From assembly GCA_028673005.1 (NCBI GenBank), contig CM054114.1, forward strand, positions 24,891,369 through 24,955,368: a stretch of DNA of 64,000 nt, given 5' to 3'. Made by a program: the position numbers and the translations under genes. The notes beneath the pieces are model-generated. The model saw only the letters and a program-made list of their open reading frames with translations. It ran no database searches and was not told where the DNA came from. Shown in pieces: positions 34,201 to 45,740 of the stretch (positions are counted from its first letter, which is position 1; each line of letters starts with the position of its first letter). This DNA is from Tanypteryx hageni (taxonomy: Eukaryota > Arthropoda > Insecta > Odonata > Petaluridae).

Positions 34201-34229
34201 GACAACGCTGGTGCCAGGGACCTGCCTAG
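31194..34229 (+). CDS. RTE-type LINE polyprotein: AP endonuclease and reverse transcriptase (1,011 aa)
   Basis: Nicks target DNA and reverse-transcribes the element RNA at the nick. An APE-type endonuclease domain spans about residues 66-300: GTWNVRTL at 69-76, the catalytic Glu of SEMRWEG at about 101, GDWN at 204-207, QIDYIL near 270-275 and SDH at 297-299. A basic linker follows. The RT spans about 535-800 with FIDMEKAFDRV at 665-675, GVRQGCCLSPTLFNIY at 723-738 and the active-site FADD at 765-768. The C-terminal part has YGCETWTL at about 886-893 and a basic GRRRIKMFDD segment, as in RTE/BovB-type proteins. No stop or frameshift is seen and all catalytic residues are present. The frame is open from 31107; the ATG at 31194 is the first methionine, and conserved sequence begins only about 65 residues later, so the true start is uncertain. 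Confidence 0.92.
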   Translation: MLGAAEYIGGRQWETTPQYIPCRGIMTESSLVKYSGGKMVPRSDLRGGQHERFRLTQGRKDAGKKLRIGTWNVRTLLRAGKLENLKKEMKINRMDMIGLSEMRWEGRGEIKSDDITVYYSGGTRGTNGVGVILNKEIANCVQRVIFVNDKAIGLRIGMHLKDLLLIQVYMPTSQHEDEAVEEIYEKIENIMEEEGKNCCKIVMGDWNAVVGEGREDQVVGKFGLGKRNERGERLVEFCKEKRMFISNTWFENHKRRLYTWKSPGDGARYQIDYILVEERYRNGVKKAYGLPGADIDSDHVLLMAEIKLALKKVKKAKIVRKWDLENIATVGKERIGEKLAQAIKRENVSEENVDEAWNRIKKAIRKTAEQAIGFFKGKRIKKPWVTKEMIEKMEERRQYKSRTDEDGKRKYRKLNNELRRETQKAREKWLEEECSDIEDLERKGMYDLMYKKVKNVTWDRRRTSACVKEIASKEDKVLYKEEEVLNRWREYMEELYKSNEKPKDLRIEEQDEINNDETGVSILKREVLQAIKDMKNGKAMGVDEIPIELFKCLNEEGLEEIVKLCNAIYDKGMWPEDFVQTIMIPIPKKQGTRKCSEHRTISLITHAAKVLLRVMNRRLISKMEENVAEEQFGFRKSRGTRDAIGLIRMSGERYIERGKGISLCFIDMEKAFDRVNWEKLMEILKAKKVDWKDRRLIKELYMKQKAAMRIKDAQTERYDLGRGVRQGCCLSPTLFNIYAEEMIDNGIGNDKGISIGGRIINCIRFADDMVILADETRHIQEMVTKLEDRMMEYGMKMNIKKTKVMRIGDREIMNVSIKDGRVEQVKQYRYLGSMLTEDWRSEKEIRTRIAMAKETFNKKKRVLCGKMDLNLKKRLVKCYVWSVLLYGCETWTLKKREKERLEAFEMWVWRRMEKVKWTDRIRNEAILTRVNEKRRLLETIQRRKSNWLGHILRGEGLLLMVLEGSVEGERKRGRRRIKMFDDLKERGGYQEMKEMARNRNEWRQRWCQGPA

Positions 34230-34260
34230 AGGCAGAACACCTCATGATGAACCCATATCA

Positions 34261-37200
34261 AGTAAAAAAAAGAATATATATATTGTCTCACCTATTTACT
34301 TTTACTCCATTTCTTGTAGCCGTTGAGTCAGTTACTATCAGCAATTTTCCTCTTCTTCCACTCACTTAATTTTTAATGAAAAGTTCCTGAACAAGCATTT
34401 TTCATATGCTCTACTTATCTAAAATGCCAGACTTCCCCAATAAGTGATATTCCAACAATATATATAAGCAATAAAAATCTTCGTCAACATAAACGGATGC
34501 TATATAGTATTTTTTACCTGCAAAGAAATATTTTTTGAGTATATTACGGCAACAGATGGTAGAGGGTTAGTTAGGTATAAAACATTTGGCAGGGCTTCCA
34601 TAAAGTTAGACATCAGGATCTATAACGTATTTTCCATAGAAGAGAATAATCCACCTTATCCAAACTAATGTTCAGATAATGACAGAAAATATGTTTGGAA
34701 TATGTAAGAGCTATCTCACGTTCATTTTTCCGCTTACCTCTTTATGGCTCTCCGAGGAAATCAAAACGGCGGGCGGACGGCGAGCGACTAAAAGATAAAA
34801 ACGAAAAGCGAAGAAAAAATGAAGAACAAAAAGCAAAATAAAAACAGGAGGAGCGTATACTTACTCTCGAGGGCTATTATGCGCTTATTGAACCTCTATA
34901 TTGCCTCTATTCTCACCACCTCTTCACCTCTGCGGTTTTTCTTTCACCCTCGGATCTCTCGCTTCGAGATATCCCCTAAAACTTTCTCACACATGCTGAA
35001 ATAATCTTCCTTCTATATACACTATGTCGTCATGGGAATAAGGAGTCTATACGAGGGACTGCATCCGCGATTTATTCCTTTAGGGGAGCTAAAATCGGGA
35101 GGGAATATGAGACCGTATCCTCTTCCCTATAAAAGTTAAGAGAAGCTTATCTTTTTAGCAGTTTTTCCATGCTATCGCAATCTTCTCTTTTCCTCAGAAT
35201 ACCCTCAAAATTTAAGTTCTTTTTTCGCCTTTTTCCATACAATAAAATCTTTACCAACCCTCTCCATGGAGTTTTCACTTCGTGGCAATAACTTGTTGGA
35301 CGAATTAGACCACATGATTTATAGGAGCGTAATTTTCCTTGGTACAAACGGCGCCATTCATGTACGCTAAAAATATCCTCTCACAAATCGCAATTTCACT
35401 GTGCCAACTTTTGCTACTTAAATCGCTATCTCTATATCGCATTAATCACAAACACGCATTAAAAAAAGTGTTTTAATGTTTGTATACAATCACAAGAAAC
35501 GTACCTAGGTACTTCCTCAGAGGCGACAAAACAATATCACCCATGGAGCGTACTCTGGGAGAAAAGCAAATCTGGAGAAATCCTCGACATTTTTTTTGCA
35601 GAAAACTCGGCGCAGTTCGACATAAACGTGACAAAACTCTCGAAAGAAAAATGGAAAACGATATTCAGTTCCTTTATTTTTCAGGATTTACATTTAGATT
35701 ACCATCCAAACGATGGAGGAAAGAAATCAAAAAAGGAAATTTAGGAATGAAAAAACGGCAGAACGGTACAGTTTCAGTGCCAACAACAAATGATGCAGGT
35801 GGGTATTCATTTGTTTTTTTTTCGGGGATTTACACTTAAAAAGGAGCTTGAATATTTGAAACGGGATTTAATAACACATCCACACATTTTCACCTTTGTC
35901 CAGCTGAGGCAGAAATTCTCACCGGCCGACTCAGCTACCCAATGCCTCCCAATCGAATCACAGCCCACTCGATTCACTTGTTTCTATGCGGATCCTGGTC
36001 CTTTTTCTGGTCGAGAGTTGCAAGACTTAGGGCGATCACTCGTGAAAGTACTTCCATAGAAACTCCGGGGCGGAGTTCCGATAAAAATGACGCGATTCTT
36101 TTGTTTCGGGGGTATTAGAAATAACAGCACACGATCTTTCTTCACATGCACTCCAAATGTTAACTGCTTCGGGTGAGTTTATTCTTTTCAAGACAGAGAC
36201 ATTATTTCAGCCTAATTTTTCTCCCGTAAATATTTTACGATAAAAAAAACCATTAACACCTTCAACATTGATACCGCACTCTCGCAAAACTTGTAATAAA
36301 AATTAAAATAAAAAAATCATCTCGCTAGGGTCTGTTTTTTACCTCAGATACAAGCATCCGGTGTTCTTTTAACGTCCACCGGCATTTATATAAACTCTTT
36401 CGACGAAATAGCTGAAATGGAAAAACATGAATTTTATTTTTCACCAAAGGTGTTAAAATTCCCAAACGTCCGAAAATCCTCGTGAACCAATACTTATACG
36501 ATTTATGAACTAAACCAAATGTTGCTCATTTTCAATCCTAATTAACGTGAAAAATAAGAAAAAATACTTCTTTGCCAGCACGATAAGTCGCAATTTTTGC
36601 GTTTGATTTTTAACCTTCTTATAAAAAATTATCACTCTTTTACGTCGCCTCATTATTAAATACCAAAGTCCATTTAACACTATATTTGGAAACAAGGTCA
36701 TGCAATGGGTTAATAATTCACATGACAAAAGCACCACAAATCTTCTTTCAACCAAATGATAGAATATGTTCAAAAGAATATAAATACAATTGATAAAGAC
36801 TATGACGCCTTTTTCGTAAAATTTACATATTCAAACATAACCTTATATATATATATATAGACTCAAGTGTAAAAGTTTTTTTTACAGTTATGTGCCTACT
36901 ACACGCAATATGAACAACAAATTCAAACATAGTAGTTTAAATTTTTTTAGGCCCTACTTATGACATTAAAAGATACAACGGATGAGCTCATATTTTTCAT
37001 TGTCGTGCATTATGTTGCATTATTATAAGCTTCAATTAAAATGTTTTTTTTGCTTGTTAACTTTGATCTCGGGATACTTAAGCGTCTCATCAAGATGTCC
37101 CTCTTACCCTTTTTAAATAAACTCGTTTCATTTATGAAATCGCCGTAAAATGCACAGATCTCAGCTCATTAAGCAACGCCAGGATTTTAAATATTTTCTC

Positions 37201-39280
37201 GTTCACGCGATTGATATATCGACATAACTTCCGACTTCATTCTCAGCGCAGGTGTGTTTTTTATTTATTACGGGCTAGTGAGTTTATTGTTTGAAAATCA
37301 TATCATATCATATCTACCGCGGTGTGAACATTTTTATCGAGCGAAATTAAAATTTTAGGTAAAACCAAAGGGACGGAAATTTTAAACTTTCCATGTTATT
37401 TGAAAAGAATAATTTCTTCTATGCGATTGATGGTCGATATCCTTCCGAAGACGTAAGTCTTTACATAGATAAACTAAATTTTCTGCAGACTTGCGCGATC
37501 TGAGGTGGGAAATCTGATTTCAAAGCATCTGACGCGGGGAGAACGATTTTCAAAACAAACTGAAAGTTGTTTCGTTAAACCCTGTTTCTCCAGGAATGTC
37601 GGAAATAGGGTTTTATTTTTACGTTTGAATTACGGGTTGTTATGACGAGAAACGCTCGCACAACATACCTGGATGTTGAGAGCTACTTCCGAGTGAAACA
37701 CAAAAAACGAGACAAATTCATTGCAGATACAAAATAAACAAACGATATAAGCAGGTTTTGGTGCAGATGACAATAAAGATCTTTAGTAACTGTTCATATT
37801 TTATGCTAATTTGACATGTGCGACTTGAAAATTCTAATTGAAACTCAGGCAGAGAGAATTATTTTTACGCGTGGTAACAAATGAGACTCCGTGTTTGTAA
37901 TCCATTGGATTTGTATAATGAGAAAACGAAGTATAAAATATTTTCCTGCTTTATAACTTGATCCCTTTGAATTCTGCGTTAACTTACGCCAACGAAACGC
38001 GAGTCCCGGTTTATTATACAATACTTTAATTTAGACTACGACAATATTTTTACTTGAATCAGAGAATGCGAAAAGAACGACGGACCTAAATAAGTGTCAC
38101 TTTACAACTTTTCCGTAATTCTTCCAAAATGTTTTAAATGTTCGGAATACAGAAAAGAAGGAATTTTTAAAAAACCTTCACCAGAATCGCTTTCATTCTG
38201 AGAAATCTTTCCAATTCTCTCACGACACAAACGGTTCCCGTTGCATCGGCGAATTTCTTTTTTTTCCAAACTTGTATCCGACCAACGTTGACTAAGCATT
38301 TTGTTTTTAACTTTTTTAAAAACAGATGCGTCTCTGCAGCACGGTCGCAACGGTCGTTGAAAGATATCTTTTCCTTATTTAAAAAAATGCCTCTTTGTTA
38401 ACTTGGGGACAGCACAACAAGTGAAATTTCGTCATTCACTTTCTTCCAAACATACTCCTGTGTCGCTGAAACTCTCGTACTCTTCCATTAATCGATTCGT
38501 AAACACGCCGGTCATGTTTCCTTGAATTTATTTTCTCTTCAAATTTTCTGGCGTCGAAAAACTGCAATGGAAGAAAAGGCGTAATCAACAGAAATACGAA
38601 ATTGTTGTGCAATTATTCATACGTTAACAGCACATTCTGTTTGATAAATACATTTTCTTAACATTTTAAAATATGAAGTAGACTCCCGATAAATTACGAA
38701 AATGTGAGCTTTTAATTTTCTCGGCAGAGAATAAAGAGACAAATGAAGAATATATAATTATTTTATTAAATGATTTATGAAATAACATTTGTACATGTAT
38801 TGCCATTATATTTTTATATTAAATAAAACACATTTGCGGATAGTTCACGTTTTCGATTATTCCCGTTGTTTTCCCTGTTACCACGAATAATCGGTAGTAT
38901 ACTGAGTATATTATTTGAAGCTAATATTTCTATCGGACTAAAATGCGATCTTAAAATACCGTTAGCAGACCCCAGAATGCGCAATGTTCCAGTTATAGTA
39001 TAGTAAATAGTTATAGTAAATAGCTGCTTCAGATATATAATATAGGATATATAGATAGGATATATATATATATATATAGAATATATCATATAAAATCTAA
39101 GGTATTACTAGAATCGCTAGAGCTGAAATTCAGCATGAAGACAGATCATTGGGTACCACCTCTGGATTAAAACAGAAATTTCAGAAAATGTTATATTTAA
39201 GGGGTGTTTTTGACCCCAATTTCCAATTTTAAGAAAAACATTGAAAACGATGCAGGGCTATATAAACTTGCTTTTTTTTA
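34261..39280. other. Non-coding AT-rich stretch; no gene seen
   Basis: About 5 kb with only short open frames. The longest, at 35480-35839 (119 codons, plus), is basic and matches no family I know; I do not call it. Short TA runs lie at 36845-36860 and 39057-39078. Confidence 0.5.
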
Positions 39281-40130
39281 AATAACTTACAATTAAGATA
39301 CAAAGTCGGGACATGCACCATACTATGGATGAAAGAATTAATTTCATTTTTCTCGAAGACAATATTGAAATTCATGCTGAATTTGCGTAAAAAGTCGATT
39401 TTAATTATAAAATTTTGGAAAGTTATTCTGTTTTCAACAAGATGGAAAAGTATACTTCATAAATGGAATACACAGAGATTTCAAAGGCGTTCTTAATGGG
39501 AAATACTTATGGAACGGTATCGAAAGATTAGGTGATTCTCGATTTTTTACCCCGAAACTATAGACTTGGGGACTATCTTGTTGTAAATGTTGTTCTCTAT
39601 CCAAATACATTTTTTATATAAGAGAATGGGAGAAAAATATATGGATTTTTAATTGTTTGCTGAGAGAACCGTTTTTGCGATCGATGTCAACAAAATATGT
39701 GATGTTTTTCTCGGGGTTTTCTCGAATTTATATCTCCGTAACCATTACTCGTAATTGCGTGGCATCACGGACTCTCTTGTAGTAAATGTTGTTCTCTATC
39801 CGAATAAATGTTTTAATCTACACCTCGCAGATCATATAAGAGCTTGGGAGATAAAAGTTTGATATTTCATTGTCTCTTGACGGATGCAATTTAACGAGAT
39901 CCGAGTATAAGTTTATTAAAGTAACTATGTAAAGTGAAAGTTCTAATCGACTGATTCAGTTGAAAATCATAATTGGGCCATAAATTTTAATAAAGATCAC
40001 TCACATCTAATTAAACTAAAATCTGTCAAGCGATTTAGGAGATGAAAGTTACGACGGACGGACGTACCAGACGTGCCCATAAGGCGTTCCGCTATTACCA
40101 CTTCGCTGGAAAAGAACGCCAAAAATATTA
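39281..40130. repeat. Diverged dispersed repeats
   Basis: The segment 39290-39440 aligns with 46450-46610 over phrases such as TCGGGAC, CTATGATTAAGAGAAT-like, TTTTCGAAG and CGTGCCGAATT-like. A second repeat, CTATCTTGTTGTAAATG at 39573 and CTCTCTTGTAGTAAATG at 39772, has a period of 199 bp and runs on through GTTGTTCTCTATCC. At 40048-40095, GACGGACGGACG is followed by a GC-rich patch. These look like old transposon debris of unknown class. Confidence 0.45.
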
Positions 40131-40420
40131 ACTACTATAGCAACGACTCCAATGCCTTTCAATGGGAATTTATTTTCCATACTTCAAGAGCATTGATTTA
40201 ATGCTTTTAATGGGAATCAATGGACTATAATACATAATATCGTTAATGTCAACTAACTAAGTAAACATATGGTGACCTCTTAATCCTCAACACAAAATAT
40301 TCTATTTATTTATATATTATTATTATTTTTAGTGTGATATGCATTTATTTTAAATTGCATGGAGATCGCGTTGGTTTATTTACGAGGTTAGATCTTGCTG
40401 TATGGTGATTTTTTAAGCGC

Positions 40421-40560
40421 TTGCAGTATGCAAGCACTGTCAACTCGTAATATGAAATGCTTACTGTGTCCGTTTGACCATATCATAGGGTTTGCAAAGT
40501 CTCGCGGTATCAGCTGATGATGCTACGATCATAGTGAAACCGGTAGTGTTTTAATAAAAA
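40421..40560 (+). other. Hairpin followed by hammerhead-like core
   Basis: GCTTGCA-GTA-TGCAAGC at about 40421-40437 is a perfect 7-bp hairpin. Further on, CTGATGA at 40514-40520 is followed by one T, a short stem (GCTA/TAGT, 40522-40535), then GAAA at 40536-40539, CCGG and TA. This order matches the conserved parts of a hammerhead ribozyme core with a minimal stem III, but the flanking bases that should form stem I pair poorly. It is probably a decayed or coincidental copy. GTTTTAATAAAA follows, as in the related site near 60064. Confidence 0.35.
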
Positions 40561-42420
40561 ATTTTCACGGAAAATACTCATACATAAGTTAATTTTATCT
40601 GCATCATGAGTAAATTCCACAAAGAGGAACCTGAATTTATTAATGAGATCTACAATATTTATTTTATTTATACAGATATTTTAGGTCCCATTTAACATAT
40701 AAAGTCGAATCTCGATAACCCGAATGTCAAGGGAAGACAAAAAAGTTTGAGATATTGAAACTTTGATTTAGAGGAATGCATTTCTATGCACATATACACG
40801 AACGCGAAAAATATCGACTCATCAAAAATTCATAGAATCTTGGTTTATCGGCCGGAATTTACTTCATCCCCTGAACACAATTACTTGCCTCATTGAGAAC
40901 CAATTCGTATTTTTAGATACCACAAAAACTTATGAGCACAGAACTTGAATCACAATCAGTTATTTTTATGAGATATGAAAAATTTCGAAAATCATCGCTT
41001 TAGACGAAGTTTTTATTTACCCATTCTTACGACAACCAGACCGCTCACCTTTCCATTCACACATTTATTGGTCTCTTCATCTCAAAGCAAGATTGGTGGC
41101 AGAGAAGCGGGCGCGTGGACGAAAGCCAGACACAAACAGAGCAGCGCAAGAATGAGACGGATCCAGTAGCAGCAGGAACCGAGGCGAACGCGGGCTCCAC
41201 CTGTGGAGAAGAAAGAGTTTAGACATTATACATTCCTGGTACAATAGTGTACCACTTTTAATATCGTAAATGTCTTTGATATTTCATAGAATCTCAAGCC
41301 AGTGGTGTCGCGGATATTTCCGAGTGTCGCCAAAAATTTTAACTTACACAAAAAATCGACATATTTATGGCCTCATATTGACATCAATGGCTGATATTTT
41401 TTAAACATTTTGAATGAGTGTATTTGTAAAATGTATTCTAGTTAGATTTGTACAATTTAAAAGTTGCAAGTTAAGATAATTACTAAATAAACGTGAAAAT
41501 TTGCGATGTGAAATGCTGTTAGCCATTTTACTTTCGCGGATTGTTGTTGCTGATTGATGATATTTGTTAATATAATAAATCTTTTTAAAGCTTAGTGAAA
41601 TTTTTATTGAAAACGTAAATATTATTGCATTCAAATACGATGTTTTGAAATATTTTATCGTAAAGTTTTTCGGTTCGTATGAAATTTAAAAAAATTAACG
41701 CTTTTGCGGGCAATGTGGATTTAATGCTCACAATTCTTTCTGAAACTGATGGAAATAATTTGTCTCTAATAACCAAGAAAGACTGTCACATCTTAAAAAT
41801 TTCAACGGAGGATTTAGGTAAGGTAGTAAGAAAGAAAATTTCCAAATTGTTTCTGGTGTGCAATAAAATGAGGTCGTGGTTTAAAGAAGGTTTCGCACCG
41901 ATGCCTTAAGCTACCACATAGTACATGTATTTAGTATCACTCTTTACTGGTATTAACCTCATTTGGTGGTGTATCTATGTACTATTTAAAATTCACATTA
42001 ACCTGTTTTTTGTCGTTTTGTCGTTTTAAATTCGTTACTTCTTGCCCTATAAAAGGAAGAATCTCAAGAAATCTCATACATAAACACACACAAATCCACA
42101 ATGGAAACCACTTAACAAGTAGATGGATAAGACTGTATATTGGTCAGTAATTGACCTATGTTGGATCCATTCTCGCACGTATATCTTTTAGTGCATATCT
42201 CTCTATATAATAACTTTCTCAAGGTGTAAGTGACACGTGATCGGAAAATGACTGGTTTCCGCAGGCGCGTAGTTTCAGTACTCTCCCCACCATCACCTAC
42301 CCATGCGATGAGGCCGCAGTCTCCCCCTCCCTTCTTATGGAACTAGGGGTCTATTTCAATTCTGTGTTATTATTTAATTTGCAATATTTCTTTACATACA
42401 ATTTAGTGTTCGAATTCTTG
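40561..42420. other. Non-coding stretch; no gene seen
   Basis: Mostly AT-rich. A more GC-rich patch lies at about 41090-41215 and another at 42240-42345. No frame with recognisable homology was found; the plus frame at 41679-41909 (76 codons) is unassigned. Confidence 0.5.
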
Positions 42421-42426
42421 AATACC

Positions 42427-42624
42427 CTACATATTTCCATGTGTAAACCTAGGTTCGGGCGTAAAAATTGCAACTTTGGCTAAGGTTTGGCCTTGCGATT
42501 TATTTATTGTCATGGTATGAGACAGTTTGATCGCGAATTGTCTGTAATGCATGTTAAAAGGAATTGCCAAATCATTTGGCGTGTCAATTTTTACACGTGG
42601 GAACAAGTGAATGACTCCAGCCAT
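42427..42624 (-). pseudogene. Helitron helicase C-terminal fragment, antisense
   Basis: The 65-codon minus-strand frame contains an IPFN-x-x-YRQFAIKLS segment followed by MTINKSQGQT and then an RFTHG segment. In Helitron Rep-helicase proteins these are the QFP-x-x-LAFAMTINKSQGQT block (PIF1 helicase motif V region) and the FSHGQLYVA block. Homology stops just after HG, where motif VI should follow, and there is no helicase N-terminus upstream, so this is a short stranded fragment. It points the opposite way to the fragment at 43501. Confidence 0.7.
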
Positions 42625-42639
42625 AAAACTTCCAATAAA

Positions 42640-43495
42640 TTTAATTATTAATCACGTTAAATTAATCAATCACTCATCATTCTCTCTCACATTTTTCAAT
42701 CATAACCCACGCTACGTGCCTTTTATTTACGTTAAATAATGGTACATTCGGTTCTCAAGTTAAATCATAATGTTCTCTCTGATTCAATGAACTTGATTGT
42801 ATCGTAACTTTAATTGGAATAAAATCGAAATTAAATATAATTACCGATAATCAAATGAAAGTTATACGTATAAAGCATCCACATTAATTTCATTTAATAT
42901 TATAACGTAAGACTTCCATTTAAATACTTACTGAAATTTATATAGCGTGTTGTAAACATTGAAGCATTCTGTACTTTTCGATGTATTAAAGAAATTACGA
43001 TTTTAATACTTACCGATACGTAAATGAAGCTTCAAAGTGTAAACTGTTAGACAAAGCGAATATGAAAGTTTATTTACTAAAATTACTGACTATATACTGT
43101 TGTTAGTTACCATAAAAATTCTGTAGCTGAACACGACTTCTATTAGTTATAAAGTGTTCCCCCAGGTTGCATCACACAAACTGTTACTCCACACCCTCCA
43201 CAGGAGGTTTTGAGAACTAACTGAGCTTGGCAAAGCGTCACTTCACTTGTAAAATATAATAGAGATGGCACAGCGATGGGTGATTAAAAAATAACCGCTG
43301 TGCGCTGGTGCAGTTATTCCAGCTCTGCCAGGCGAGAGGCAGCAGAAGTTTCCCGGCAGTCGCGCTCTTACTATATTGGAGATTATATCATTATTTTCTT
43401 CATCTTCACACGCAAAAGAGCCCTTAACCCTTATCAGAGCAAACTCCAAGTGCCTATATCATAACCATAAGCACTCGCATAAAAAAATCGTATCG
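42640..43495. other. AT-rich stretch between two Helitron fragments; no gene seen
   Basis: No domain recognised. A GC-richer block at 43155-43375 carries short self-complementary pieces: GCACAGCG at 43267 against CGCTGTGC at about 43296. This could be a small transposon remnant but has no defined ends. Confidence 0.45.
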
Positions 43496-43500
43496 GCAGG

Positions 43501-44690
43501 CTGGTCGCAATTCTTCTCCCTGGTGGGAAAACAGCTCACAGTGTCTTTAAATTGCCTATTCATATGACTGCAGATGAAAACATTGCTCCCTCCACATAAA
43601 CCAAGAATGTGAAACGACTCTTAACAGAAGTCGATTTTGTTATTTGGGATGAAGCTTCCATGATTTCGTCTGTACCTTTACAAATGATCGACGTGGCACT
43701 CCAAGACATTATGAGAAGTAACGAGCCCTTCGGAGGCAAATATATACTGTTGGGCAGCGATTTCCATCAGGTTTTACCTGCAGTGAAAAAGGCGGGGAGG
43801 CGCCAGATAGAGGAGGCAATGTTAACCAGTTTCCTTCCCTGCCCTTTATTTAAACGCTTTACTCAAAAGCAAAACATGCGAGCAGACGCTGAATCTTTTA
43901 GTCAGTGACTGTTGGACATTGGAGCGGTAAAGTTGATCGATTGATTGTTCCCCCAGAAATGCTGTGCTCAGACGATTTAGTCAACGCTGTCTACGGCCCA
44001 CACCGTTACTGAAGAGTCATTTAGAACCAGCGTACTTCTTGCTCCGAGAAACAATGAAGAAAATTCATCGAACGAAAAAATTTTGGATAGATTACCAGGA
44101 GACAAAATTATCTGTGAGGGATACAGTTGGGCAAGAGCCGTAGACGGAGACGGCACAGACAATGATGAAATCATGTTACGTTACTAAGACGAATATCTGG
44201 CGTCTCTAATACCTTCAGGATTATCGCCTCAAAAGTTAACCTTGAAAGAAGGCGCTATCGTGATGTAAATTCGAAACATTAGTATCAATGATGGCTAATG
44301 TAACGGCACTGGTTTAATTGCACGGAAAATTCATAAATCAATTCTTTACTGTTCAATATTGACAGGTGACAAACAAGGAAATGTCGTTATGATACCTTGA
44401 ATTACTTTAAATAAACAAGATAGTCATGAGTTACCTATTATTCTTAACATAAAACAATTCCCCATAAAGTTAGCCTTTTCTATGACAATTAACAAATCTC
44501 AAGAACAAACATTTAACAGATTGGGTAATCACATCGATCAGAATAAGCCAATCTTTGGTCACTGTCAGCTATACGTGGCCTTCTCTCGGTGTCGATCCAT
44601 GGCGTCTCAAATTCAAAGTTACAGGAGCTAAAAACGACACGGAAACTCAGACGATTCAAAATATTGTGTACGATGAGGTGTTAAGAAATA
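43501..44690 (+). pseudogene. Helitron PIF1-type helicase pseudogene
   Basis: Starting at 43501 the frame reads a LLPGGKTAHS segment, which follows Walker A in Helitron helicases, then after a stop a clean 99-codon stretch (43609-43908). This holds VIWDEASM (about 43638-43661) and LLGSDFHQVLP (about 43748-43780), the motif II and III blocks. Later pieces in shifted frames include a LLAPRN-like block, SGLSPQKLTLKEGAIV, MTINKSQ at about 44482-44502 and LYVAFSRCR at about 44569-44595 (motif VI). Several stops and frameshifts are present, and Walker A and the Rep domain are missing. DFHQ replaces the usual DFRQ. Confidence 0.75.
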
Positions 44691-44699
44691 ATTAAATAG

Positions 44700-45433
44700 T
44701 AGGGATGTACCGAATATTTGAAAACTACTCGGTATTCGGCCATTTTCTCACTTTTCTGAATTCGGTAGTACTCGGAATTTAACAAAATGGATATTCGGTT
44801 TGGTATTCGAATTCGGTTAAAATTTACCAAATATCAAACCGAATAATGATTAGCAAAAATTGAAAATTAAATCATAAAATTGAGTAAACTCATTAAAATA
44901 TTCAACTTGTATTACGATAAAGATTGAAAAACAAAAAATTAAAAAGGAGAAAGAATAAAAAACTATAAAACGGATTCTCAAAAGTATTGGAAATGGAGAT
45001 AAAATTTGATAACAAACCAAAATCTGAAAGCGAAATAAGATTCCAAGAACAAACACTCAAATACGAATATTTATTACTGAAATGAAATGTTTTCCATCAC
45101 ATAGTATCTGCACATAATAATGATCACACAAAATTTAAAATTAAAACGCCCTCAAATATTTTTTCTATAATTAGGACACAATAAGACACAGTAAAGTTTC
45201 TAAATTCCAAATACCGAAGATTCTTTATGATACTGATTTAATAGGTATTTTGTAAACTTTACATAATAATTATTTTACTGAAATCAATTTGACAAGTAGG
45301 TTTCTTTTATGTGGATATTCGGTGGATGAATATTCGGTATTCAGCAGTATCAGTATTCGGTTATTTATTCGGCTGTAACAGAATTCGGTTACTCATTCGT
45401 TATTCAACCATTTTGTTATTAGGTGCATCCCTA
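44700..45433. mobile_element. hAT-like MITE (734 bp)
   Basis: Left end TAGGGATGTACC at 44700 and right end GGTGCATCCCTA finishing at 45433 are inverted copies with one mismatch. Both arms are filled with ATTCGG/CCGAAT motifs (GGTATTCGG, GAATTCGG), so the arms can pair extensively. This subterminal structure is typical of non-autonomous hAT-type elements. The middle is AT-rich and non-coding. No clear 8-bp target-site duplication is visible (TTAAATAG on the left, AGAGAGTT on the right), so it is old or the ends are off by a few bases. Confidence 0.7.
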
Positions 45434-45688
45434 AGAGAGTTTTATTTTTACCTCAGTGATGGATGGGATGGGCAGCGAGGTCCGGAGGGATTGGCCCGTA
45501 TATACAAGCAAGATGAAAAACTGTAATAATTTTACAACTTAAAAATAATGATGACTTTAGTACGTTGGCGTAGATAAACGATTGGCGGAGTAATAATAAT
45601 ATATTGTGCAATCCACTCACAATGGAAGAAGAGAGCGCGCGAAGCACGCCGTGGGTCTGGACAGCGGAGCTCCCATCTGGTTTGGCGA

Positions 45689-45740
<52 letters not shown>

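Larger units (their letters stand above)
31016..34260 (+). mobile_element. Complete RTE-type LINE with 11-bp target-site duplication
   Basis: AACCCATATCA occurs at 31016-31026 and again at 34250-34260, bounding an element of 3,223 bp (31027-34249). The element has a GC-rich 5' leader, one uninterrupted long ORF and a 3' UTR of only about 20 bases ending CTCATGATG. A very short 3' UTR and a single endonuclease-RT ORF are typical of the RTE clade. The exact duplication and the intact ORF point to a young, full-length insertion. Removing the element would join the left flank ending AACCCATATCA to AGTAAAAAAAAG. Confidence 0.9.

Noticed and set aside
35480..35839. 119-codon plus-strand frame
   Set aside because: No recognisable domain, and codon use looks like random AT-rich sequence. 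It could be part of an exon but nothing supports it.
44692..45441. 8-bp target-site duplication for the hAT-like MITE
   Set aside because: The flanking octamers TTAAATAG and AGAGAGTT do not match.
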